IMG/VR virus record: IMGVR_UViG_3300044800_000327
Span: 1 to 22,258 of that record
DNA length: 22,258 bases
Reading direction: 5' to 3' (one strand)
Source of the DNA: a virus
Shown here: positions 6,585-14,399 of the stretch, one piece after another
Numbering within the stretch: position 1 is the first letter of the stretch
How the letters are laid out: each line of letters begins with the position of its first letter
Program-made: the position numbers and the translations under genes
The notes under the pieces: generated by a model
What the model saw: only the letters and a program-made list of their open reading frames with translations
Told to the model about the DNA's origin: nothing
Database searches by the model: none

Positions 6585-6860
6585 ATGAAAAAAATATTTA
6601 TAATTTTATGCATATTAATAACAATATGTGGCTGTTATTCAAGGAAGGAATCTTTCTATAGCAGAAAATATCCTACTGAAACTAGAAAAAGCTATCATGA
6701 AAAAAAGGGATTAATGATATTGAGCAATACTTACATGGGAAGAAATGGCGCAATTAATTCTAGACATAATAAACAAACTAAAAGAAAAGCATATAAAAGA
6801 TTTAATAAACTTAATAAACTTAATAAATATCATAGATTTGGAAAATATCCAAATAGATAG
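6585..6860 (+). CDS. Small basic lipoprotein of the PorP/SprF cassette
   Basis: The product is 91 aa. Hydrophobic residues 4-15 lead to a lipobox (TICGC) with the lipidated Cys at 17. The mature part is basic and includes YHEKKGLMILSNTYMGRNGA, then a Lys/Arg/Tyr-rich tail (TKRKAYKRFNKLNKLNKYH). The phrase KGLMILxNTxxGRN recalls small lipoproteins in Bacteroidota genomes, some near gliding or T9SS genes; this is from memory. The gene lies between PorP/SprF and the adhesin with short gaps (12 and 53 nt), so an operon is likely. Function is unknown. It may anchor or assist the PorP-like barrel or the surface adhesin. Confidence 0.75.
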   Translation: MKKIFIILCILITICGCYSRKESFYSRKYPTETRKSYHEKKGLMILSNTYMGRNGAINSRHNKQTKRKAYKRFNKLNKLNKYHRFGKYPNR

Positions 6861-6913
6861 AAAATGCGGTCAGTATATGAAAATGAATATAAAACAAAAT
6901 AAATAATTATTTT

Positions 6914-8419
6914 ATGAAAAGAATTCTTTTCTTTTTAATTTTAGCGTTTTTATCTCTGTCTGTGTTTGGACAGAATTGTTCTATTTTAGCAAAAGCCAAT
7001 AACATCACTCCTGACAAATTATGTTCTCCAGTTAGTGCAGTTTGGAATGTAAGTTATGCTGGTGTTAATGATGCTGGAACAGAAGTAGATATTCAATATG
7101 ATTGGGGTGACGGAACTCCGATACAAACAATCCCTGCTACTAATATAGGTCTTGGAATTTTTGAAACAACAATTACACATGTTTATACATCTGCTGGTAA
7201 TGTCTGTAATTATTATCCACAAGCAACATTAATGGTTAATGGAGTTTTATGCACTTCATCAACTCAAGAACAGATAGTTACAGTATGGGACAATGATGAT
7301 CACAATGGTGGTTATATGCATATTAACCCTACTGTTTATCCAATTTGTGTGGGAAATGGAGCAAATGTCAAATTTCAGGATTTAACTCAATTCAATTGTG
7401 TTCCACCACAAGAAAACGATGTTCCAAATGAATCTACACGATGGGTTCAATGGATTTATGGAACTGACATTACTATGACAGGTATTCCTATAACAGTTAA
7501 TGGTGTATTACATACTTTTCCATTTTCCGGACCAATTATAACACTACTCGGACCCGTTACTGGTTCTGGTGTATATTCAGATATAATTAATGTCGCAAAT
7601 GATAAACTTGTAGGACAATATTTTCAAGTCACTTTGCGTAATTGGAATTATTGTAATCCCTATGATGACCCAAATATTCCCGGATCACCTGTAGATTCTA
7701 TAAACGGTGACCATCCGCCTGTGGTCACTACCGCAATAATATTAATTGTACCCTATCCTGATCCTACTATAACACCAATAGATACACAATGTCTTCAAAA
7801 TCCAGCTATTACGTTAACTGCTCATGATGTTGGTGGAACTTGGTCAGGTGCAGGAGTATCGGGTAATAAATTCTACCCTTCTATAGCAGGTGTAGGAAAT
7901 CATGTTATAACATACAATATTACTGATGGAAATGGATGTAGTGCTTCTGATCAAATAACTGTAACAATAGAACCTATGCCTAATGCTACTATAACACCCA
8001 TAGGAAATATGTGTGTAACAGATATAAAAATCACATTAGTGGCTCATGATACGGGTGGTGTGTGGACAGGTAATGGAGTTATGGGAAATATATTTGATCC
8101 TGCTTTAGCTGGAGTAGGAAATAGCACTATTACATATAACATCACTAATCAATATGGATGTACAAATTCTGATCAAATAACTGTAATAGTTTCATCAACA
8201 CCAAATGCTACTATAATTCCAATAAATAATTTTTGTATGTTAGATACAATTATTACGTTGGTAGCTCATGATGCAGGTGGGATGTGGTCGGGTGACGGTG
8301 TTGTAGCAAATATTTTTAATGCTGAACTTGCTGGAATAGGGGCACACGATATTACATATAAAATCGTTAATGGAAATTGTAGTGATTCTGATACTAAATT
8401 TATAACTATTTTTCCATAA
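6914..8419 (+). CDS. T9SS surface adhesin, N-terminal part (frame interrupted by an in-frame TAA)
   Basis: The product is 501 aa to the TAA at 8417. It has a signal peptide (MKRILFFLILAFLSLSVFG, cleaved before Gln20). An N-terminal PKD-like domain follows (IQYDWGDGTPIQ and a TTITHVYTSAG motif at about 60-100) and then a Cys-containing region. From 7751 on come tandem repeats of about 74 aa of the form PNATITPI, then C, then AHDxGGxWxGxGV, NxFxPxxAGVGxHxITY and GCxxSDxI. Three repeats precede the stop. After the stop the same frame continues with the fourth repeat, and the sorting domain only appears at 10333, so this piece alone would be secreted but could not be attached by the T9SS. The stop falls in the repeat junction, where the other copies read SxPNATI, FPIPNATI or ATPNATI. 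Confidence 0.85.
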   Translation: MKRILFFLILAFLSLSVFGQNCSILAKANNITPDKLCSPVSAVWNVSYAGVNDAGTEVDIQYDWGDGTPIQTIPATNIGLGIFETTITHVYTSAGNVCNYYPQATLMVNGVLCTSSTQEQIVTVWDNDDHNGGYMHINPTVYPICVGNGANVKFQDLTQFNCVPPQENDVPNESTRWVQWIYGTDITMTGIPITVNGVLHTFPFSGPIITLLGPVTGSGVYSDIINVANDKLVGQYFQVTLRNWNYCNPYDDPNIPGSPVDSINGDHPPVVTTAIILIVPYPDPTITPIDTQCLQNPAITLTAHDVGGTWSGAGVSGNKFYPSIAGVGNHVITYNITDGNGCSASDQITVTIEPMPNATITPIGNMCVTDIKITLVAHDTGGVWTGNGVMGNIFDPALAGVGNSTITYNITNQYGCTNSDQITVIVSSTPNATIIPINNFCMLDTIITLVAHDAGGMWSGDGVVANIFNAELAGIGAHDITYKIVNGNCSDSDTKFITIFP

Positions 8420-9526
8420 CCTAATGCAACTATTAATCCTATAGGTGTTTTATGTACTGAAAGTCCTGTAGTTATTTTATCTGCTCATGATGATATGGGT
8501 GGTACATGGACTGGAGATGGTGTTATAGGAAATGTGTTTAATCCTTTAATTGCTGGTGTAGGAAATCATATTATAACATATAATATTACAAATTCTAGCG
8601 GATGTAATTCTTTTGATCAGATAATTATAGTTGTGCAAGCTACTCCAAATGCAACCATAACTCCAATAAATAATTTATGTATGAATAATATTAAAATTCC
8701 CTTAATAGTTCATGATACAGGTGGTGTGTGGAGAGGAGATGGTGTTATAGGAAATAATTTTAATCCTTTAATTGCTGGTGTAGGAACTCATATTATTAAA
8801 TATAAAATAGTAAATGCAAATTGTAGTGATTCTGATCAAATATCAGTAACAGTTTTTCCCATTCCTAATGCAACAATAACTCCAGTAAATTCTTTATGTA
8901 CTGATGATCCTAAAGTAACATTAACTGCAGTAGATATTGGAGGAACTTGGACAGGAGATGGAATTACTGGAAACATTTTTGATCCAGCAATTGCGGGTGT
9001 GGGAAATCATATCATTCGATATAATGTTACAAATTCTAGCGGATGTCAAGATTCAGATCATATAGTTATAAAGGTATTAGCGAGTCCTAACGCAACTATT
9101 GTTCCTGTTGATACCTTATGTGTAAATCATCCACCAGTAACATTAACGGTAGTAGATAATAGTGGTATATGGTCTGGAGCTGCTACAAATAATATTTTTG
9201 ATCCTTCAAAAATAGGTGTAGGAAATCATATAGTTAAATATCGTGTAACTAATGCTAATGGTTGTAGTGATAGTGATCAAATAGTTGTTACCATTATGCC
9301 TATTCCTATAGTTAAAATAGGTCATGTTGGAACTGTTTTTATAGGCGACCCACCCTTTGTGTTAAATGCAATACCTACAGGGGGAACATTTTCTGGAATT
9401 GCTGTAACTGGAAATATGTTTGATCCAAATGCAGCAGGTTTAGGAGTTCATGTAGTCGGATATCAGAGTGCTATAGATAAATTTGGATGTTCAGCATCTG
9501 ATACTATTCATATTAAAGTGATAATG
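7751..9526 (+). repeat. Eight tandem repeats of about 74 codons in the adhesin
   Basis: Eight protein repeats span 592 codons. Each begins near PNATITPI and contains a Cys near residue 14 (lost in the last repeat), GGxWxGxGVxGNxFxP, AGVGxHxITYxITN and GCxxSDxI. The eighth is the most divergent. DNA identity between copies is only partial, so the array is old or selected for diversity. This is a repeat type seen in gliding or adhesion proteins of Bacteroidota. Confidence 0.85.
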
Positions 9527-10333
9527 CCATTACTTCCTACAGCTAATTTTCAACCAGATACTACAGGGTGTGCTCCTTTAACCGTAAAATTTCGTAATTA
9601 TAGCAATAATGGTACAACTTGTTTATGGGATTTTGGAGATGGTGTGCTTTCTACTGAAACAAATCCAACACATACATATTATACGGTTGGTAATTATATT
9701 GTAAAATTAATTGAAACTAATATCACGGGAGAATCTATTTTCAATGGTTCTGTTATAGTTTATCAAAATCCTATTGCAATTTTTACTATATATCCTCCAG
9801 AAATAACGAACAATTCTCAAATCGTTGTATTTACTAATTATTCACAATATAATACCACCAATTTATGGGATTTTGGCGATGAAATTATTTCAATAGAAGA
9901 AAGTCCGTGGCATAAGTATTTAGCAGAAGGAACTTATACAGTAACGTTAATAATCAGTTCGTCAGAAGGATGTATAGATTCAACAAAATTAACCACTCCA
10001 ATTAAAGTAAGATTTATTGTTGGAAAAATAGTATTTCCAAATGCATTTCGTTGGAATCAATCGGGTCAAACAGGAGGATATTGGACAGAAGAAGGTGTGG
10101 TTGACGATTATATTTTTAGACCTCATTTTGAGAATGTATTAGAATATCATTTACAAATATTTAACAGATGGGGAGTTTTAATATATGAAAGTCATAACTT
10201 ATATAAAGGATGGGACGGTTATTTTGCTAATGGAAGTTTAGCTATTCAAGGAGTATATATCTGGAAAGCAACAGGAAGATTTACAGATGGAAGATATTTT
10301 GATATTGTAGGCGATGTAACTTTTTTACATTAA
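8495..10333 (+). CDS. T9SS surface adhesin, C-terminal part with type B sorting domain
   Basis: This continues the frame of 6914-8419. The frame is open from 8420, and the first ATG is at 8495 inside a repeat, so it is not a natural start. From 8420 it covers repeats 4-8, then two PKD domains (CLWDFGDGVLSTETNPTHTY and NLWDFGDEIISIEESPWHKY), then a C-terminal type B T9SS sorting domain (gliding-motility, CHU_C-like): FPNAFRWN, YHLQIFNRWGVLIYES, GWDGYFANG, IQGVYIWKA and the ending VGDVTFLH. Such domains direct substrates through the T9SS with a SprF-like partner, here the PorP/SprF gene at 5565. Without readthrough or repair of the TAA, this half has no signal peptide. With both halves joined, the protein would be about 1139 aa. 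The open frame, intact domains and absence of other lesions suggest a recent mutation or a recoding event. Confidence 0.85.
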   Translation: MGGTWTGDGVIGNVFNPLIAGVGNHIITYNITNSSGCNSFDQIIIVVQATPNATITPINNLCMNNIKIPLIVHDTGGVWRGDGVIGNNFNPLIAGVGTHIIKYKIVNANCSDSDQISVTVFPIPNATITPVNSLCTDDPKVTLTAVDIGGTWTGDGITGNIFDPAIAGVGNHIIRYNVTNSSGCQDSDHIVIKVLASPNATIVPVDTLCVNHPPVTLTVVDNSGIWSGAATNNIFDPSKIGVGNHIVKYRVTNANGCSDSDQIVVTIMPIPIVKIGHVGTVFIGDPPFVLNAIPTGGTFSGIAVTGNMFDPNAAGLGVHVVGYQSAIDKFGCSASDTIHIKVIMPLLPTANFQPDTTGCAPLTVKFRNYSNNGTTCLWDFGDGVLSTETNPTHTYYTVGNYIVKLIETNITGESIFNGSVIVYQNPIAIFTIYPPEITNNSQIVVFTNYSQYNTTNLWDFGDEIISIEESPWHKYLAEGTYTVTLIISSSEGCIDSTKLTTPIKVRFIVGKIVFPNAFRWNQSGQTGGYWTEEGVVDDYIFRPHFENVLEYHLQIFNRWGVLIYESHNLYKGWDGYFANGSLAIQGVYIWKATGRFTDGRYFDIVGDVTFLH

Positions 10334-10380
10334 AATTAATATATTTTTAAAAATTTTTAAAGTGAATATAATATAAAAAA

Positions 10381-10409
10381 ATTGCACCACATATAAAAAG
10401 TGGTGCAAT
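10381..10409 (+). terminator. Intrinsic terminator after the adhesin
   Basis: ATTGCACCAC and GTGGTGCAAT form a perfect 10-bp stem over a 9-nt loop, with A-rich sequence before and TTCTATT after. It closes the surface cassette 48 nt after its stop codon. The flank 10410-10545 holds no gene that I can see, only AT-rich sequence and a minus-oriented GTATTTATA at 10467-10475 with no gene behind it. Confidence 0.8.
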
Positions 10410-10545
10410 TTCTATTGAATTCTCAAAACATAACTTAATTATAATTTAAGCAATGGTTTCTCAGAATATAAATACTTTTCTTTTGACTATTTTTATATAA
10501 ATTTACGAAAGAAAGATAATTTTTTAATTTAACATACATTATCAA

Positions 10546-10554
10546 GTATTTATA
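10546..10554 (+). promoter_or_regulatory. Putative late promoter element GTATTTATA
   Basis: CAAGTATTTATAGTAAAATA begins at 10543. The core ends 14 nt before the ATG at 10569, and the downstream TAAAATAA is shared with the elements at 3828 and 18646. Confidence 0.6.
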
Positions 10555-10568
10555 GTAAAATAAAATTC

Positions 10569-11183
10569 ATGATAAGCAAAGATATTATCAAGATAATTAA
10601 TGAAGAAGCATCGAGTTTTGACTTTTTAGGTAATGAAGATTATTTGAAAGAACGAGAAATCATTGATTTATTGCAAAATGAAGAATTTCAAAAACAATTT
10701 ATTTGTGATTCGCTTTTAGAAAGAAAAAATAAAATAAAAACTGATGTTTTTGAATCAAAAATTGGTGGTGATTGGGAAGACGAAGATGCCTCAAATCTTA
10801 CTCTTGATTATTTTCTTAAGGTTGAATATAAGTATGATCTGGAAAAAGAACCAGTTAAATTCGATTTAAGTTTTTACAGTGATAATATTTCTATAAGTAA
10901 GAGGGATGATTATGATAAAGGAAGACTTGGTGGTACAACTGATAGTGATATTGCACCATCTGGCAGAGCATGGTTTAATGGCTTTAATTGGATGGATATA
11001 AATGTTGATTTAAATACAAGCGAAGGTGATGAAATTAAATTCATGGCGTTTGAAAAAGCACCTTCGAAAATAAAAATGTTATTTATTAGGGAATATGTTG
11101 AAGGATATGTTGGTAATTATACAAACATGGATATTGATACTCCCGAAGCAAAAGAAAAAATTCAAAATGTACCATATTGTTAA
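10569..11183 (+). CDS. Conserved-looking phage protein of unknown function
   Basis: The product is 204 aa, acidic, with no signal peptide or membrane segment. The N-terminus MISKDIIKIINEEAS has INE at residues 10-12. This resembles in position and sequence the leader of T4 internal proteins, which are cut after a similar I-x-E at about residue 10. Next comes FDFLGNEDYLKEREI with LLQNEEFQKQFICDSLL, a segment I recall from hypothetical proteins of large phages. The C-terminal half is beta-rich. It is followed 12 nt later by the cupin-like gene at 11196, so the two are probably cotranscribed from the late motif 14 nt upstream. Function is unknown. Possible packaging in the head is an inference from the leader. 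Confidence 0.75.
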   Translation: MISKDIIKIINEEASSFDFLGNEDYLKEREIIDLLQNEEFQKQFICDSLLERKNKIKTDVFESKIGGDWEDEDASNLTLDYFLKVEYKYDLEKEPVKFDLSFYSDNISISKRDDYDKGRLGGTTDSDIAPSGRAWFNGFNWMDINVDLNTSEGDEIKFMAFEKAPSKIKMLFIREYVEGYVGNYTNMDIDTPEAKEKIQNVPYC

Positions 11184-11195
11184 CAATAAAATGAT

Positions 11196-11471
11196 ATGTC
11201 AAATGAAAGAAAATTAATATTAGAAAAGGTTAATATGCTAATTAATAAACGAAAAGCAGAATTGCTTAAGAGATTTCCTTCTATTCATGAAGTTGATGAT
11301 GGAATTATTGTTCGTTTTTTTAGTGAATGGGATGATTGTGTTAATAATATTAAATATCATAAAATTATTAACGAAAACAATTCTAAAGATATTAGTATTT
11401 TTTATTTTCTTCCTAAAGGTGCAATAATTGAATTGAAAAAAGAGAATATATTAAAACAATATCATGTTTGA
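11196..11471 (+). CDS. Cupin-like protein, 5' part (probable frameshift at an A6 run)
   Basis: The product is 91 aa as read: it starts MSNERKLILEKVNMLINKRK and ends KGAIIELKKENILKQYHV. The C-terminal part, SIFYFLPKGAIIELKK, looks like the first half of a small cupin barrel. The -1 frame that opens at 11432 continues this fold convincingly (REYIKTISCLSGKFEINVNS). A single lost A in the run at 11436-11441 would explain the break and give a protein of about 136 aa. The natural product is therefore either truncated, repaired by programmed -1 slippage, or split by a sequencing indel. It follows the gene at 10569 by 12 nt. Confidence 0.65.
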   Translation: MSNERKLILEKVNMLINKRKAELLKRFPSIHEVDDGIIVRFFSEWDDCVNNIKYHKIINENNSKDISIFYFLPKGAIIELKKENILKQYHV

Positions 11472-11605
11472 GTGGAAAATTTGAAATTAATGTAAATAGT
11501 ATTGTTACTTATCTTACTGGTTTTAAAAAACTTTGTTTAGATGTTGATGAATTTGAGGGTGTAGCACTTGAAGATAGTTATGTTCTTACTACAAATGGTT
11601 TTTAA
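11432..11605 (+). pseudogene. Frameshifted 3' part of the cupin-like gene
   Basis: This is an open -1 frame relative to 11196-11471, ending at TAA 11603-11605. From 11441 it reads REYIKTISCLSGKFEINVNS and later LDVDEFEGVALEDSYVLTT, typical of the second half of a small cupin fold. It has no ATG; a TTG at 11468 could start a 45-aa peptide. Its stop abuts the stop of the convergent gene (11606), leaving no spare bases, which suggests the reading frame was a real gene end. Confidence 0.55.
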
Positions 11606-11815
11606 TTACCATTTTTTTAGGGGGCATTTACTTTTTTTTGATCTCGTTTTTGCGGGCATGTAGCAACCACACATTGCACATGACTTATTTGTTTTAAATT
11701 TTTTACATTCATTAATAACGCAAATTGCAATTCTTTTTTTTGCAAGTTCTTCTACTTGTGGGTCTTGAAACACATAATTTTTCCAGCCATCATAAATTTC
11801 GCTTAACTGGCTCAT
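11606..11815 (-). CDS. Small Cys-rich phage protein (zinc-ribbon-like, DUF6171-like)
   Basis: The product is 69 aa. An N-terminal helix contains GWKNYVFQDPQVEELAKKR, then CVINEC, CAMCGC and KTRSKKSKCPLKKW. The three Cys groups and the closing KCPLKKW resemble small phage proteins I recall as a conserved uncharacterised family (DUF6171-like, GWKNYxF and a final SxCPLxKW). It probably binds zinc. It starts one base after the stop of the LamG-like gene at 11817, so the two are cotranslated or cotranscribed. Role unknown. Confidence 0.75.
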   Translation of the reverse strand: MSQLSEIYDGWKNYVFQDPQVEELAKKRIAICVINECKKFKTNKSCAMCGCYMPAKTRSKKSKCPLKKW

Positions 11816-11816
11816 A

Positions 11817-13868
11817 TTATCTGTAGATTATTCTTCCACCCTTTGTTATATGCATTGTTGGCTTTGATTTTGCTTCAATTAATGCATTATGTAGAACTTC
11901 TGGAGAAGTTAATGCGTTATTATATACTCTTAATTTTTGGATTCCACCAATAAATGAAGAATTAAAGTTCTGTTCAATTAATAAATTGTCTTTTCTTTCG
12001 TCCTGTACTAATATATCAGCACCCCTATATGTGAAATCACTAAAAAATAGAGGTATATTTGAATTAAAATCATAATCTGATTCAATTAATAAACCAATGT
12101 TTACCTGTTTTTTACCTGTGTTGTCTTTAATGCTAAATTTAGTATTTAATGGCAACCAAACATCTTCACCAGTTAAAAATGATTCTACTGGTATACCTGA
12201 TATGTCTAAACCTTGCAATAATAAATATTGCAAAAATACAGGTAAACCACTTACACCGAAATACATAATACCATTCAACATATATTCATATTCTTGTCGA
12301 TCTGGAAATGGATGCAATCCAAGACCCAACAATTTTGCAATATATGCTTGTGTTAACGGTAATACGTATTGTGATTCTTGATGAATATTAACATCAACTT
12401 CGTCACTATAAACTAAAATACTTACTCTGTTATTGCCAATTTGTTTAAAAAAACCATTGTTTAACATTGCCAGATTGATTTCATATTCTCTGTTTGACAA
12501 TACAGTAACAGGATGATTAAATTTAAGAAAATATGTGTGTGCTGAAGTACTTGTTGTGCCTGTATATTCAACACGCATTACTGTAACTGGAATATCAGCA
12601 CCTGTGCATTTATCAATTATTTTAAATGATGTTGTGTCGGCACTTAATGTCAAACCACTTAAATAAGTATTTCCAGTTGGTGCTATATAACATTCGGTTG
12701 AAATCGGGTCTGCTTCAACAAAGAAATTATTATTTATATAATTTGTATCCTGACCTTTATAAAGGACATATGTTTGATAATCATAATGCCATGAATTCTT
12801 TAATCCAAATGAACCACCACCCCAGCTAATTGAATACGGCACACCTATTTGTTTTTCTTTATCATTACTAAGTGCACTAAAATAATATTCGGGGAATTCA
12901 TGAATTATCCAAATGGCACGACCATTAACATAAAAAATTAATTTGCCCGTTCTTTGTGGTTCACATTCTAATAATGAAGGCAATTCAACAAAATAATTTG
13001 GTAAAAACACCATATCAATCATTGTAAAACCAGTAGCTGTAACGGTAGCTACTGATTGATTGGTTACTATAAGTCCATTATTGTCAACATATTTATATGC
13101 AATTTTTTTATCTTGAGTTAATTCAAATGCGATTACGTTGTTTTTAGTACTACCAGTTGCTGGTAATTCAACATATTTTGTTTCATATCTATCTTCAAAC
13201 GATCTAAAACCTTTTTTCAATATTTTTTTTGGTTCATAACCGTTTAAATAATTATCAAAACTGGTAGTAACACCTGTAGTTATGTTTGTAATACCAGTTA
13301 TTGTTTCACCAGAAAAATATGGATTATATTTATCTTCTGCACGTAAACCCATCATGTAAAATATACCTGATGAATTTGGATATAGATATACCAATGTTTC
13401 AATTGTTATACCTTTATTATATCGTGCTGGCAATAATTCATAATTATAACCATCTAATTTGAAAAATCCCTGCAAATATCCACCATTAAGTCTAAAATAA
13501 TTTCCTGTTGTGGCTGATGCTCCTGTTACTCCGCTTATAGTATATCCAGAATATGCTGTCGTTGCAGTATATCCGCTTGTGTTGCCAGTTGATGGGTTAA
13601 TAACATTATTATATCCAATTCTGTACATTGAAAATAATGTATCTGTAGGTGTGAGCGTTATACCAGTCCACATTAAATTGGTTCTACCATTATCAAATTC
13701 TGTCAACCCAAAGTCGATAAGATTAATATTGTCAGATACAGCACCTGCCCATTTAGTTAAACTGAATGCAGTAAAACCAGTATTTAAGTCCCATGACTTT
13801 AATTGAGTTAAATCAATTTGTATAGCAAGATTGTCGGTAATTATACCATATAAGCATTCTAAATTCAT
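11817..13868 (-). CDS. Large LamG/concanavalin-like virion protein, likely tail fibre or baseplate
   Basis: The product is 683 aa from the ATG at 13868 (MNLECLYG). An upstream in-frame ATG at 13898 is rejected because the late motif lies between the two. The protein is beta-rich, Gly/Thr/Asn-rich and lacks a signal peptide. It shows a jelly-roll lectin pattern: GYLQGFFKLDGYNYELLPARY, then ITIETLVYLYP, then KLIFYVNGRAIWIIHEFPEYY. It closes with IGGIQKLRVYNNALTSPEVL, the classic end of a LamG-like domain, then ITKGGRIIYR. Such proteins in Bacteroidota phages are usually virion components that may bind host glycans. It is the first gene of a two-gene leftward unit with the small Cys-rich protein. 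Confidence 0.8.
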   Translation of the reverse strand: MNLECLYGIITDNLAIQIDLTQLKSWDLNTGFTAFSLTKWAGAVSDNINLIDFGLTEFDNGRTNLMWTGITLTPTDTLFSMYRIGYNNVINPSTGNTSGYTATTAYSGYTISGVTGASATTGNYFRLNGGYLQGFFKLDGYNYELLPARYNKGITIETLVYLYPNSSGIFYMMGLRAEDKYNPYFSGETITGITNITTGVTTSFDNYLNGYEPKKILKKGFRSFEDRYETKYVELPATGSTKNNVIAFELTQDKKIAYKYVDNNGLIVTNQSVATVTATGFTMIDMVFLPNYFVELPSLLECEPQRTGKLIFYVNGRAIWIIHEFPEYYFSALSNDKEKQIGVPYSISWGGGSFGLKNSWHYDYQTYVLYKGQDTNYINNNFFVEADPISTECYIAPTGNTYLSGLTLSADTTSFKIIDKCTGADIPVTVMRVEYTGTTSTSAHTYFLKFNHPVTVLSNREYEINLAMLNNGFFKQIGNNRVSILVYSDEVDVNIHQESQYVLPLTQAYIAKLLGLGLHPFPDRQEYEYMLNGIMYFGVSGLPVFLQYLLLQGLDISGIPVESFLTGEDVWLPLNTKFSIKDNTGKKQVNIGLLIESDYDFNSNIPLFFSDFTYRGADILVQDERKDNLLIEQNFNSSFIGGIQKLRVYNNALTSPEVLHNALIEAKSKPTMHITKGGRIIYR

Positions 13869-13885
13869 TTTATACAAGAATTTAT

Positions 13886-13894
13886 AATAAATAC
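13886..13894 (-). promoter_or_regulatory. Putative late promoter element GTATTTATT
   Basis: On the minus strand AGTATTTATTATAAATTC ends upstream of the ATG at 13868 (gap 17 nt). Its position inside the longer reading frame is what decides the start codon of the LamG-like gene. Confidence 0.55.
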
Positions 13895-13918
13895 TCATGC
13901 ATTTTAATTAATAGTTTT

Positions 13919-13927
13919 GTATTTATA
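13919..13927 (+). promoter_or_regulatory. Putative late promoter element GTATTTATA
   Basis: TTGTATTTATAGAAAATATC begins at 13917; the core ends 34 nt before the ATG at 13962. With the motif at 13886-13894 it forms a divergent pair 24 nt apart. Confidence 0.5.
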
Positions 13928-13961
13928 GAAAATATCATTATAAAGATAAAAAATATATAAC

Positions 13962-14390
13962 ATGGCAATTTCTGAAAACGATAAACAAAAATTGTTTATA
14001 TTAATGGCAAAATTAAACCCGACTTTTAAACAAAGACAAGTGGTTTTAAATGAAGATGAAGATAAATGGATTCAAAAAGCAGTTAATCCAGAGCATAAAG
14101 GTTTTTGTACACCCTTAAATAAGCCAACCTGTACGCCAGCACGTAAAGCATTGGCTAAGAGATTTAAAAAGGGTATTGATGAAGAATATACTGAATCTAC
14201 TCCTGAAGAATTAAAAAATATGGCAGAAAAAATTAAAATAGCTGTTGATGATTTAGTTAATAATAATGATGAATTTGGAATATTAAGAACATTATATAGA
14301 TTGCTTGTTGAAAGAAAAAAAGCAAGTGGAATTCCTCAACCTGCAATAACTTCAGAAGTGGCAGAAGTAAAAGAGCCAAAAATATCTTAA
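13962..14390 (+). CDS. Tagged phage protein with a basic GFCTPLNKPTCTPARKALAK module
   Basis: The product is 142 aa. The N-terminus AISENDKQKLFILMAKLNPTF with LNE at 29-31 is a divergent copy of the shared tag. Right after it comes KWIQKAVNPEHKGFCTPL, then NKPTCTPARKALAKRFKKG, a compact Cys/Pro/basic module that I recall in assorted phage and large-virus proteins. It may bind nucleic acid or zinc. The C-terminal half is helical (EELKNMAEKIKIAVDDL) and ends in an acidic tail. It is followed 9 nt later by the nucleotidyltransferase gene, suggesting one operon. If cut at LNE, the basic module would be the new N-terminus of the mature protein. Confidence 0.8.
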   Translation: MAISENDKQKLFILMAKLNPTFKQRQVVLNEDEDKWIQKAVNPEHKGFCTPLNKPTCTPARKALAKRFKKGIDEEYTESTPEELKNMAEKIKIAVDDLVNNNDEFGILRTLYRLLVERKKASGIPQPAITSEVAEVKEPKIS

Positions 14391-14399
14391 TTAAAAGAA

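Noticed and set aside
8417-8419. Recoded genetic code with TAA read as sense
   Set aside because: Nearly all other genes end in TAA and none of the tRNAs here has a TTA anticodon, so a local mutation, readthrough or error is more likely.
7751-9526. CRISPR-like periodic repeats
   Set aside because: The period is about 222 nt, in frame, coding and degenerate at DNA level. These are protein-domain repeats.
10467-10475. Minus-oriented GTATTTATA as a late promoter
   Set aside because: It points toward the adhesin 3' end and a terminator, with no minus-strand gene behind it. It is probably a chance match in AT-rich DNA, or unexplained.
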